Positions 46,452 through 54,469 of a stretch of 64,000 bases of DNA are shown here, one piece after another. The position numbers and the translations under genes are program-made. Origin of the DNA: Lishizhenia sp965656535. Its GTDB lineage: Bacteria > Bacteroidota > Bacteroidia > Flavobacteriales_D > Crocinitomicaceae. A model generated the notes under the pieces. It saw only the letters and a program-made list of their open reading frames with translations. It had not been told where the DNA came from and made no database searches. How positions within the stretch are numbered: the stretch's first letter is position 1; each line of letters begins with the position of its first letter. The stretch spans positions 248,001-312,000 of the forward strand of contig CBFHKX010000001.1 in assembly GCA_965656535.1 (NCBI GenBank), written 5' to 3'.

Positions 46452-47564
46452 GTGAAGCAAAAAAGAGCAATAGTATCTGTAACCAACGACTTGTACACCG
46501 ACCAGCGCGTCCACAAAGTGTGTACTTTTCTTAAAAACAAAGGGTTTGATGTACTCCTTGTAGGACGCAAATTAAAAAATTCACAACCCATCACAAGGGA
46601 ATACCGAACACATCGAATTCCACTGATATTTACAAAAGGAGCTTTGTTCTATGCCTTCTATAATCTACGTCTTTTTCTCTACTTATCTTTTAAAAAAGCC
46701 GATGTACTTGTATCAAACGATTTAGACACTTTACTTGCTAACTATTTGGCAAGTAAGACAAAGCGAAATTGCAAACTGGTATATGATACTCATGAATATT
46801 TCACCGAAGTACCAGAACTCACCAGTCGACCACGTGTAAAACGAATTTGGGAGAGTATAGAAGCATGGATATTTCCAAAACTGAGCTATATCTACACTGT
46901 AAATGAATCGATAGCGAATAAATACAGAAAAAAATATGGTGTCAACATCAAAGTGGTTAGAAATATCTCTTTACGCTGGAAACCGCACAATTTAAAAACC
47001 AAAGAAGCACTTGGATTACCAACAGATAAGAACATAATTATTCTTCAAGGCGCTGGTATTAATATAGATAGAGGTGCAGAAGAAGCTGTTTCCGCAATGC
47101 ACTTCATAGATAACGCAATTCTTCTATTTGTAGGATCTGGCGATATAATTGAGGAATTAAAAAAGCAAGTGAAACAAGAAAACTTGAAAGAAAAAGTACA
47201 ATTTATAGGAAGAGTTCCCTACTCAGAAATGATGAACTATACCTACTATGCCCACGTAGGTTTAACGCTGGATAAAGCAACCAACTTAAATTATAAATTT
47301 TCTCTACCCAATAAAGTCTTTGACTACATACACACCACTACACCTATTGTAGCCAGTAATATGATTGAAGTAGCAAATATTGTCAACACATATAAAGTTG
47401 GAAAAGTAATACAAAACCATGAACCAAAACATATTGCAGCAACCATAAACGCAATATTAACTGACGATTCAGAAGCAAAAAGGCTCGAAGAAAATTGCAG
47501 AAATACAGCAAAAATCTTAAACTGGGAGTCAGAATGTAAAACACTCGAATCCATCTATACATAA
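46452..47564 (+). CDS. Glycosyltransferase, GT4-like (GT-B fold)
   Basis: 370 residues from a GTG at 46452 (start VKQKRAIVSVTND); longer readings run through the preceding stop region and the promoter. N-terminal Rossmann half: SVTNDLYTDQRVHKVCTFL and DLDTLLANYLA, YDTHEYFTEVPEL. C-terminal half: IILQGAGINIDRGAEEAV, LFVGSGD, VQFIGRVPYSEMMNYT, and the sugar-nucleotide motif VGLTLDKATNLNYKFSLPNKVFDYI with the E-x7-E equivalent at GLTLDKATNLNY. It transfers a sugar from a nucleotide donor in the cytosol, probably for LPS or exopolysaccharide; donor and acceptor are unknown. Followed by a second glycosyltransferase. Confidence 0.88.
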   Translation: MKQKRAIVSVTNDLYTDQRVHKVCTFLKNKGFDVLLVGRKLKNSQPITREYRTHRIPLIFTKGALFYAFYNLRLFLYLSFKKADVLVSNDLDTLLANYLASKTKRNCKLVYDTHEYFTEVPELTSRPRVKRIWESIEAWIFPKLSYIYTVNESIANKYRKKYGVNIKVVRNISLRWKPHNLKTKEALGLPTDKNIIILQGAGINIDRGAEEAVSAMHFIDNAILLFVGSGDIIEELKKQVKQENLKEKVQFIGRVPYSEMMNYTYYAHVGLTLDKATNLNYKFSLPNKVFDYIHTTTPIVASNMIEVANIVNTYKVGKVIQNHEPKHIAATINAILTDDSEAKRLEENCRNTAKILNWESECKTLESIYT

Positions 47565-47607
47565 AACCCGATTACACCATAATAACAAGAGAATTCAAAC
47601 GTTCTGT

Positions 47608-47615
47608 TATTTTTG
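47608..47615 (+). promoter_or_regulatory. -7 promoter element of the second glycosyltransferase
   Basis: TATTTTTG matches TAnnTTTG and ends 16 nt before the GTG at 47632, giving a leader of about 13 nt. It shows that the second gene can be transcribed independently of the first. Confidence 0.5.
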
Positions 47616-47631
47616 TATAAAACTCAAAGCT

Positions 47632-48762
47632 GTGAAAAACATACACGTAATTTCGTTCGATGTTCCATATCCTTATGATTACGGAGGAGTAATTGATGTA
47701 TACCACAGGTGTAAAGCATTGAAAGAAAGCGGATATCATGTTCATTTACATTGCTTTGAATACGGACGAGGTGAAAGAAATGAACTACTCGATGTTGCAG
47801 ATGTTGTAGATTACTATAAGAGGAAAAACAGCTTAAAATCTTTACTCTCGTTTTCACCATTTATTGTAAAATCTCGTGCATCTCAAGAACTGCTAAATAC
47901 CTTACTTAAAGATAAGGCTCCGATACTGTTTGAAGGTCAGCACACCACTGCACTTTTGAACCACAAAGCTTTAAAAAATAGAATTAAACTTATACGATCA
48001 CACAACGTTGAGCACGACTATTACCGACAACTCGCTAAAGTAGAGAAAAATTCGTTTAAACGCCTGTTTTTCAAAATAGAAGCTTACAAATTAAAGCAAC
48101 ATGAACGGTACTTCATAGAAGCCGACAAAAACTTTACGGTATCGCATAAAGACCAAGATTACTTTCAGGTTAAGTACAAAAATGCATATTTCTTACCTGT
48201 AGCCAACCCGCTCAGTTGGAGTAATAAAAAGAGAGACACTCAACCTTATATTCTCATGCATGGGAACTTATCCGTAAAAGAAAACGAGCATGCTGTTCTT
48301 TGGGCCTTAGAAAACATAAACAAAGATTACAACATACCTTTTGTTATCGCTGGGAAAAATCCACCCAAAACATTGAAAATCACAATTCAAAGCTATCCAA
48401 ACACCGTTTTACATGATACTCCAAGTAACGAAAAACTAAACACTTTGATCAGAAACGCTGGAGTTAACCTTTTAATTACCTTTCAATCTACCGGCATTAA
48501 ACACAAACTAATTAATGCATTATGTAATGGTGGACACGTATTAGCCAATACAGCAATGATTAAGGGTACAGGTTTAGCACATCTTTGCACAGTTAAAGAC
48601 AACAAAGAAGAGATCACTAAAACACTTGCGTCACTTATCGCGGAACCGATGGATGAAGCAGATATTGAGCAACGAAATAGTGAAATAAACCGAACTTACG
48701 GCTTAGCTAGACATGCTGAACAAATACATCAAATAATAGAAGAAATTAAACAAAGCCAATAA
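47632..48762 (+). CDS. Glycosyltransferase, GT-B fold
   Basis: 376 residues from a GTG. N-terminal half begins MKNIHVISFDVPYPYDYGGV (first residue from GTG), then IDVYHRCKALKESGYHVHLH; LIRSHNVEHDYYRQLA in the middle is a common GT4 segment. The C-terminal half has ILMHGNLSVKENEHAVLW, FVIAGKNPP and NLLITFQSTGIKHKLINALCNGGHV, matching donor-binding loops. No E-x7-E pair is obvious. The substrate is unknown. It begins with GTG in the same AGCTGTGAA context as the preceding gene, 67 bp after that gene's stop codon. Confidence 0.85.
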   Translation: MKNIHVISFDVPYPYDYGGVIDVYHRCKALKESGYHVHLHCFEYGRGERNELLDVADVVDYYKRKNSLKSLLSFSPFIVKSRASQELLNTLLKDKAPILFEGQHTTALLNHKALKNRIKLIRSHNVEHDYYRQLAKVEKNSFKRLFFKIEAYKLKQHERYFIEADKNFTVSHKDQDYFQVKYKNAYFLPVANPLSWSNKKRDTQPYILMHGNLSVKENEHAVLWALENINKDYNIPFVIAGKNPPKTLKITIQSYPNTVLHDTPSNEKLNTLIRNAGVNLLITFQSTGIKHKLINALCNGGHVLANTAMIKGTGLAHLCTVKDNKEEITKTLASLIAEPMDEADIEQRNSEINRTYGLARHAEQIHQIIEEIKQSQ

Positions 48763-48805
48763 ATAAGTGTTGGTTAGTTGATAAACATTAAGATACGCAT
48801 CACAA

Positions 48806-50728
48806 ATGAAATACTGTAATTCAACCATAAAGCGCACAAGATTTGTTACCCGTGAGGTAACTGTAGGAAATACAAGCATAGGCGGGAAAGCTCCTATACG
48901 CGTACAAAGTATGACCACTACAGATACAATGGACACCGAAGGATCTATTGAACAATCTATACGCATGATAGATGCAGGTTGTGAACTCGTTCGACTTACG
49001 GCTCCATCTAAAAAAGATGCGGAAAACTTAGCAAATATCAAACAAGGATTACGTGATAAAGGCTACGATACTCCACTTGTTGCGGACATACATTTCACTC
49101 CAAATGCAGCAGAAATTGCAGCGAAGATCATAGAAAAAGTACGGGTTAACCCAGGAAACTATGCTGACAAAAAGAAGTTTGAAGAAATTGAATATACTAC
49201 TGAAAGTTATCAGTCTGAGTTAGACCGAATAGAAGAAAAGTTTACCCCTTTAGTGCTGCTTTGCAAAGAACATAGAACAGCCATGAGAATAGGTACTAAT
49301 CACGGCTCTTTATCCGACAGAATTCTGAGCAAATACGGCGATACACCTGAAGGAATGGTAGAATCTGCCATGGAATTTTTACGCATTTGTAGAAAAAACG
49401 ACTTCCATGAAATCGTTATATCCATGAAGGCCTCCAACACACTGGTTATGGTACAGGCGTACAGGCTCTTAGTTGCAACAATGATTAAAGAAAACATGAA
49501 CTACCCGTTACATTTGGGAGTAACCGAAGCTGGCGATGGAGAAGATGGAAGAATTAAATCTGCAGTTGGTATTGGAGCGCTATTAGCAGACGGCTTAGGA
49601 GATACTATTCGCGTTAGTTTAACAGAAGCACCTGAAGCTGAAATACCTGTGGCACAAAAGCTCGTAAATCTTTACGAACAAAATGAATCAATTGAAAACC
49701 TCGAACATAACGCTCTAACCTACTACAATCCATACACTTATGAAAAAAGAGCTTCTACTTCTGTACAAAATATTGGAGGTAAAAATACGCCAGTCGTGTT
49801 CGGAGATTTAAGCAATTTAGAACATATCAAACCCTCACATCTTTTTGGATTTGGACATGCTTATAGTAAAGAAGTAGATAAATGGAACCAACGCGACTTA
49901 GCCTGTGACTTCATTTATACTGGCGAACGAACCATAGACTTTGAAGTTCCAGGAACACTCGGAATAGTTTCTGATTACGATACTTGGATCAACAACTACA
50001 CAACCAAGGCGCACCATTATCCTTTTCACAAATCGATTACTACTTTAAACGCCGGACATAAAACCCTTAATTTTTTAAGTTGGAATGCTGAAAACGAATT
50101 AGTTAAACCATTAGAAAATTTAAGCAACACTGTACTTATTCTATCCACAAATAACGCTGAATACACACAAACCATTCGCCTATTTATAGAAAAATTACAC
50201 AAACATTCTATTGATATACCCGTAATTCTTGCCCACGATGTAAACATAGCAGATGAAGAGCTTTTTCAATTATCAAACGGATCTAACCTTGGTTCCGTAT
50301 TAATTGACGGGGTTGGTGACGGTATTTACATAAGAAACGAGGTGCACCTCCCATACCAATTAACCACCAGCACATCATTTGGGATTCTCCAAGCTACACG
50401 TACGAGAATTAGTAAAACAGAATATATATCTTGCCCTAGCTGCGGAAGAACACTATTTGATTTACAGGAAACTACAGCTAAAATCAGGCAACACACCTCA
50501 CATCTAAAAGGAGTGAAAATTGGAATTATGGGATGTATTGTGAACGGACCTGGAGAAATGGCTGATGCGGATTATGGCTATGTTGGTACCGGTCCAGGAA
50601 AAATTCATTTATACAAAGAAAAAGAGGTTGTAAAGAAGAACGTTCCAGAATCTGAAGCAGTTGAAGCGTTAATTGATTTGATTAAAGAATATGGAGATTG
50701 GACAGAACCAATTTTAAGCAACAGCTAA
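48806..50728 (+). CDS. ispG: (E)-4-hydroxy-3-methylbut-2-enyl-diphosphate synthase, long form
   Basis: 640 residues, compared with about 370 for E. coli IspG, matching the long Bacteroidota/plant form with an inserted middle domain (about 255-520). TIM-barrel motifs IRVQSMTTTDTMD, LVADIHFTPNAAE, VRVNPGNYADKK and HLGVTEAGDGEDG are intact. The C-terminal cluster domain has CPSCGRT and GIMGCIVNGPGE (three cysteines and the glutamate that hold the 4Fe-4S centre). It makes HMBPP in the non-mevalonate isoprenoid pathway. No convincing TAnnTTTG was seen in the 43-bp gap upstream. Confidence 0.96.
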   Translation: MKYCNSTIKRTRFVTREVTVGNTSIGGKAPIRVQSMTTTDTMDTEGSIEQSIRMIDAGCELVRLTAPSKKDAENLANIKQGLRDKGYDTPLVADIHFTPNAAEIAAKIIEKVRVNPGNYADKKKFEEIEYTTESYQSELDRIEEKFTPLVLLCKEHRTAMRIGTNHGSLSDRILSKYGDTPEGMVESAMEFLRICRKNDFHEIVISMKASNTLVMVQAYRLLVATMIKENMNYPLHLGVTEAGDGEDGRIKSAVGIGALLADGLGDTIRVSLTEAPEAEIPVAQKLVNLYEQNESIENLEHNALTYYNPYTYEKRASTSVQNIGGKNTPVVFGDLSNLEHIKPSHLFGFGHAYSKEVDKWNQRDLACDFIYTGERTIDFEVPGTLGIVSDYDTWINNYTTKAHHYPFHKSITTLNAGHKTLNFLSWNAENELVKPLENLSNTVLILSTNNAEYTQTIRLFIEKLHKHSIDIPVILAHDVNIADEELFQLSNGSNLGSVLIDGVGDGIYIRNEVHLPYQLTTSTSFGILQATRTRISKTEYISCPSCGRTLFDLQETTAKIRQHTSHLKGVKIGIMGCIVNGPGEMADADYGYVGTGPGKIHLYKEKEVVKKNVPESEAVEALIDLIKEYGDWTEPILSNS

Positions 50729-50825
50729 AAAAACGGCTTAAATAAAAGCAAAATAAGACGTTTGTAGCTTTTTCTAGTATAGAATGTTACTGCGTAAAAC
50801 AAAACAGTGTTTGAAGGCTCTTTCC

Positions 50826-50849
50826 GTTAAAAATAGAAGTATTTTTAAC
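50826..50849. terminator. AT-rich inverted repeat between ispG and the methyltransferase gene
   Basis: Perfect 10-bp stem GTTAAAAATA / TATTTTTAAC over a GAAG tetraloop between two convergent genes. It may terminate both, although the stem is AT-rich and lacks a clear separate U tract. Confidence 0.5.
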
Positions 50850-50860
50850 TAACAAATTAG

Positions 50861-51733
50861 TTATTCTCTTTTTAAAACATACACTTGACTAGAATAACCG
50901 TACTTTCTTGCTTTAAAGTTAGAAATACAACCGATAAAGAACGCTTTTAATAAATTTCCGCTCTTATACTTTTCAGATAACATTGAAACATAGAATGAAT
51001 CAAACTTCATTGGAATCACCTTCTGCAACGTGAAACCGTTACAACAGAAAAATTTATCAATATCTCCTTTCTGGAAATGATATAAATGTCGAGGAACATC
51101 ATACGCTGCCCAATCCTCTTTATAATATTGAGCATCGTAACTACCCATATTAGGAACAGCGATAAATAGCACACCATCGCGCTTTAAAATTCTTCTGTAC
51201 TCTAGAATATCTTTCTTTAAATCATATACATGTTCCAATACGTGCCATAAGGTAATAGCACCTACGCTGTTCTCTTTCAGTGTATATAAATCATCCAAAG
51301 GAAACGCAACAACATCATTTTCTCTTTTCGCAAAATCTCTCGCTTCCTTGTCAGGTTCTAGACCTGTACCGTGAAAACCACTTTCCTTTGCTTCTTTCAA
51401 GAAGTGTCCCGTACCACAACCAATATCTAGTAGTTGATCAGAGCTTGTTTCGCGCTTTATCCATCTAATTTTTTGCTTCAAGGTAATCTTACGAACTTTA
51501 TTATACAATGCATTAACAAAGCCCTTATTTGAAGAGCTGTGTGAAACGTATTCCTCAGATTTGTAGTAAGCACCTATATCCTTCTTTTCTGGAATTGGAT
51601 TAGTAAAGTGAAACCCACACTTTTTACAACTTACAATCTTGAACATCTCTTGAGTAATCATGTGATCTTTCACATTCATGAAAAGTTCTTGCTGTTGGTG
51701 TCCACATACTGGACAATTTTCTATTTGATTCAT
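50861..51733 (-). CDS. Class I SAM-dependent methyltransferase with zinc ribbon
   Basis: 290 residues from ATG 51733; a GTG at 51742 lies inside a parS-like site. N-terminal zinc ribbon (CPVCGHQ and CKKCGFHF, about 6-9 and 35-38), followed by a Rossmann methyltransferase (LLDIGCGTGHFLKEA, FHGTGLEPDKEA, ITLWHVLEHVYDLKK, VLFIAVPNMGSYDAQYY) of the Methyltransf_23 type. It methylates an unknown small or lipid/sugar acceptor; the zinc-ribbon version is frequent near glycan biosynthesis genes. Last gene of the DUF4175-to-mnmG operon. Confidence 0.9.
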   Translation of the reverse strand: MNQIENCPVCGHQQQELFMNVKDHMITQEMFKIVSCKKCGFHFTNPIPEKKDIGAYYKSEEYVSHSSSNKGFVNALYNKVRKITLKQKIRWIKRETSSDQLLDIGCGTGHFLKEAKESGFHGTGLEPDKEARDFAKRENDVVAFPLDDLYTLKENSVGAITLWHVLEHVYDLKKDILEYRRILKRDGVLFIAVPNMGSYDAQYYKEDWAAYDVPRHLYHFQKGDIDKFFCCNGFTLQKVIPMKFDSFYVSMLSEKYKSGNLLKAFFIGCISNFKARKYGYSSQVYVLKRE

Positions 51734-51734
51734 T

Positions 51735-51750
51735 TGTTTCACGTGGAACT
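51735..51750. promoter_or_regulatory. parS-like site 1
   Basis: TGTTTCACGTGGAACT. The reverse complement AGTTCCACGTGAAACA differs from the B. subtilis parS form TGTTNCACGTGAAACA only at the first base. Lies in the 15-bp gap between mnmG and the methyltransferase gene, overlapping the latter's upstream GTG. Confidence 0.8.
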
Positions 51751-53623
51751 ACCGTCCCATATAAATTAATAATACTGAAATGTCACTAGGCGATATACCA
51801 GATATTCTTGAAGCCTGACCAATAGTTGTAGGTCTAATCTTAGTCAGTTTCTCAACTGCCTCAGAACTCAAACTAGTTAACTTACTAAAATCAATGTCCT
51901 CTGCCATCTTCACACCCTCAAGACGAGATAACTTCTTAGCCGTATCTTCCTCCCTTCTGATATAACCTTCATACTTCATTTGAATTTCAGCTTGCTCTAC
52001 AATATCACCATGCGCAGCACTTAACTCTCCTACTTTTTCCTCCAAAGCTGAATCTAAAGGAATTAGATCTGTTAAAGAAATTTGTGGACGCGTAACAAGG
52101 CTCGACAACTTAACTTGTTGTGTTACCAAAGAGGAACCCTTAGAATTCAATACAGGATTTAATACATCTGGCGAAACTCCAACTTTATTCAACTCTTTTA
52201 TCAGCGCAGCCGTTCCAGACTCCTTAGCCTTTACTAAACTCAATGCTTCATCAGTCACGAGACCTAAAGCATGACCGACCGCTGACAATCTCAAGTCCGC
52301 ATTATCCTGACGTAATAGTATCCTATACTCCGCTCGCGACGTAAACATTCTGTAGGGTTCTTTGGTGCCCTTTGTTATTAAATCATCTATTAAGACACCA
52401 ATATAGGCCTGACTTCTATCTAAAATAAAAGGCTCTCTTCCTAACACTTTATTCGCTGCATTTATTCCTGCCATCAATCCTTGACAAGCAGCTTCTTCAT
52501 ATCCTGTGGTACCGTTTATCTGACCCGCAAAGAACAAACCATCAACCAATTTAGTCTCTAATGTATGCTTCAACTGCGTAGGAGGAAAATAATCGTACTC
52601 TATAGCATAACCTGGTCTAAACATCTTTGCATTCTCAAAACCTGCAATCGAACGCATCGCTTTCAACTGAACATCCTCGGGTAATGATGTACTAAAACCA
52701 TTCACATAAATCTCGACAGTATTCCAACCTTCGGGCTCAACGAAAATCTGATGCCTATCTCTGCCCGCAAAACGAGATATTTTATCTTCAATTGACGGAC
52801 AATACCTTGGTCCAGCAGACTTAATTGCACCATTAAACATTGGACTTCTATCAAAACCCTCTTTTAACAACTCATGCACTTCAGGATTCGTATAAGTAAC
52901 ATGACATGGACGTTGTACAGTCAAGGCACTCGTTTCTTTAGAGTAACTGAACTTCCCAACAACGTCATCACCATCCTGAACTTCCATCTTAGTATAATCA
53001 AGAGACCTACCATCAACTCTCGGTGGAGTACCTGTTTTCATTCGTCCGGCTTCGAAACCCAGACCCATCAATTCTTCTGTCATTCCATGAGAAGCTCTCT
53101 CTCCCGCTCTTCCTCCTCCAAATTGTTTTTCTCCCAAATGGATTAAACCATTCAGAAAAGTCCCGTTAGTCAGAACTACCGACTTTGCCATAACATCTAC
53201 TCCAATGGAAGTCTTAACACCTTCTACTTTTCCTGAATTAACAATAAGACCGATAGCCATATCCTGCCAAAAATCAACCTTCACATTTCGCTCCAGCAAC
53301 AATCTCCACTCTTCGGCAAAACGCATTCTATCATTCTGTGTTCTTGGCGACCACATAGCCGGACCTTTAGAACGATTAAGCATTCTAAACTGTATAGCGC
53401 TCTTGTCTGACACAAGACCAGAACCTCCACCTAGAGCATCAATTTCTCTTACAATTTGACCTTTCGCAACACCGCCCATAGCTGGATTACAACTCATCTG
53501 TGCAATTGTATTCATATTCATGGTGATTAACAGCACCGAGCATCCAATCTTCGCAGCTGCATTAGCAGCTTCACATCCTGCATGGCCGGCACCAACAACT
53601 ACAACATCATATTCTTTTAACAT
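51749..53623 (-). CDS. mnmG: tRNA uridine-5-carboxymethylaminomethyl modification enzyme MnmG (GidA)
   Basis: 624 residues from ATG 53623; the longer frame would include parS-like site 2 as coding. FAD-binding start VVVVGAGHAGCEAA, MSCNPAMGGVAKGQIVREID, GTFLNGLIHLGE, GARPGYAIEYDY-like sequence and C-terminal GYIRREED match the family throughout. With MnmE it makes cmnm5U at tRNA position 34. gidA and parS commonly sit near the chromosome origin. It follows ybeY after 22 bp, which holds parS-like site 2. Confidence 0.97.
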   Translation of the reverse strand: MLKEYDVVVVGAGHAGCEAANAAAKIGCSVLLITMNMNTIAQMSCNPAMGGVAKGQIVREIDALGGGSGLVSDKSAIQFRMLNRSKGPAMWSPRTQNDRMRFAEEWRLLLERNVKVDFWQDMAIGLIVNSGKVEGVKTSIGVDVMAKSVVLTNGTFLNGLIHLGEKQFGGGRAGERASHGMTEELMGLGFEAGRMKTGTPPRVDGRSLDYTKMEVQDGDDVVGKFSYSKETSALTVQRPCHVTYTNPEVHELLKEGFDRSPMFNGAIKSAGPRYCPSIEDKISRFAGRDRHQIFVEPEGWNTVEIYVNGFSTSLPEDVQLKAMRSIAGFENAKMFRPGYAIEYDYFPPTQLKHTLETKLVDGLFFAGQINGTTGYEEAACQGLMAGINAANKVLGREPFILDRSQAYIGVLIDDLITKGTKEPYRMFTSRAEYRILLRQDNADLRLSAVGHALGLVTDEALSLVKAKESGTAALIKELNKVGVSPDVLNPVLNSKGSSLVTQQVKLSSLVTRPQISLTDLIPLDSALEEKVGELSAAHGDIVEQAEIQMKYEGYIRREEDTAKKLSRLEGVKMAEDIDFSKLTSLSSEAVEKLTKIRPTTIGQASRISGISPSDISVLLIYMGR

Positions 53624-53629
53624 AATAAC

Positions 53630-53645
53630 AGTTTCACGTGGAACA
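53630..53645. promoter_or_regulatory. parS-like site 2
   Basis: AGTTTCACGTGGAACA; the reverse complement TGTTCCACGTGAAACT matches parS except for the last base. It fills the 22-bp gap between ybeY and mnmG. Confidence 0.82.
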
Positions 53646-54056
53646 CTAATAAGTGCAAAGATAAGCATCTTCCTTTTGCCTCATTACAAGAACTTCGTCA
53701 GAAGATTTGTCACCATAACCGCACAAATGCAAAACTCCGTGAACACACACCCTGAGCAACTCAGTTTCACGTGGAACATTATTAACTTTCGCATTATCAT
53801 CAACTCGGTCCACACTGATCAGTAGATCACCAAAAACAACATCCTCGCTGCAATAGTCAAACGTTATAATATCAGTATAATAATCATGCTTCAAATAACT
53901 CCTATTATATTCCAAGAGCCAATCATCGCTACCGAAAACAAAACATAATTCTCCTAAAGACTTACCTTCTTTCCTAACAACAGACTCTATCCATTGCTGA
54001 AAACGAAGCACATTTAAATGTGGTAAATAATTAGAATCGTCTACAACTTCTATCAT
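53646..54056 (-). CDS. ybeY: Endoribonuclease/rRNA maturation factor YbeY
   Basis: 136 residues from ATG 54056, which overlaps the preceding stop codon (TGATG); the TTG three bases earlier is not needed. Core motif RVCVHGVLHLCGYGDKSSDE: two zinc-binding His of HGxLHLxG are present, while the third (GYDH in most phyla) is Gly-Asp here, as in the GYKD form I recall from other Bacteroidota. YbeY acts in 16S rRNA 3' maturation and ribosome quality control. The parS-like site 3 lies within its coding sequence, encoding V-P-R-E-T. Confidence 0.94.
   Translation of the reverse strand: MIEVVDDSNYLPHLNVLRFQQWIESVVRKEGKSLGELCFVFGSDDWLLEYNRSYLKHDYYTDIITFDYCSEDVVFGDLLISVDRVDDNAKVNNVPRETELLRVCVHGVLHLCGYGDKSSDEVLVMRQKEDAYLCTY
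53763..53778. promoter_or_regulatory. parS-like site 3, inside ybeY
   Basis: AGTTTCACGTGGAACA, identical over 16 bp to site 2, 118 bp apart start to start (133 bp). Kept despite coding for V-P-R-E-T in ybeY. Confidence 0.8.
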
Positions 54057-54469
54057 CAATTTTGATTAAAAACAAGGCGCACTTGAGAACCATTGTCCAA
54101 AAACTCAACCTCATCCGCTAAATTTTTCATAAGAAAAATCCCTCTACCATTCTCTTTCTCTAAATTCTCTGGAGCTGTAGGGTCTGGGAGATTGTTAAAA
54201 TCAAAGCCTTGACCACCATCACTAACACTTATCATAAACCCTCCGTCACTAGACAAAACATCCACCTTAACCGTTTTTTCAGTGCTCAATGAACCATGTG
54301 TAACCGCATTGTTAAACGCCTCCGTAACGGCAATAAGAACATTACCATATAAATCAGGATTAACTGATAACTCAATACAAACTCTATCAATCAAAGACTC
54401 AATCTTTGACAAGTTTTCAAGTGTTGCTGACAGCACCAAAGAGTCAAGCAACTTAAAACCTTCTTTCAT
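54056..54469 (-). CDS. RsbW/SpoIIAB-like serine kinase or anti-sigma ATPase
   Basis: 137 residues from ATG 54469, which overlaps the preceding stop (TGATG). A single GHKL ATPase domain: N box AVTEAFNNAVTHG (about 48-60), G1 box VSDGGQGFD (about 87-95), G2 NGRGIFLMKNLADEVEF (about 112-128). In Firmicutes such proteins bind sigma factors and phosphorylate an anti-anti-sigma; no STAS or sigma gene is seen in this window, so the partner is unknown. The linkage with ybeY and DUF4175 is recurrent in Bacteroidota as I recall. Confidence 0.88.
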   Translation of the reverse strand: MKEGFKLLDSLVLSATLENLSKIESLIDRVCIELSVNPDLYGNVLIAVTEAFNNAVTHGSLSTEKTVKVDVLSSDGGFMISVSDGGQGFDFNNLPDPTAPENLEKENGRGIFLMKNLADEVEFLDNGSQVRLVFNQN

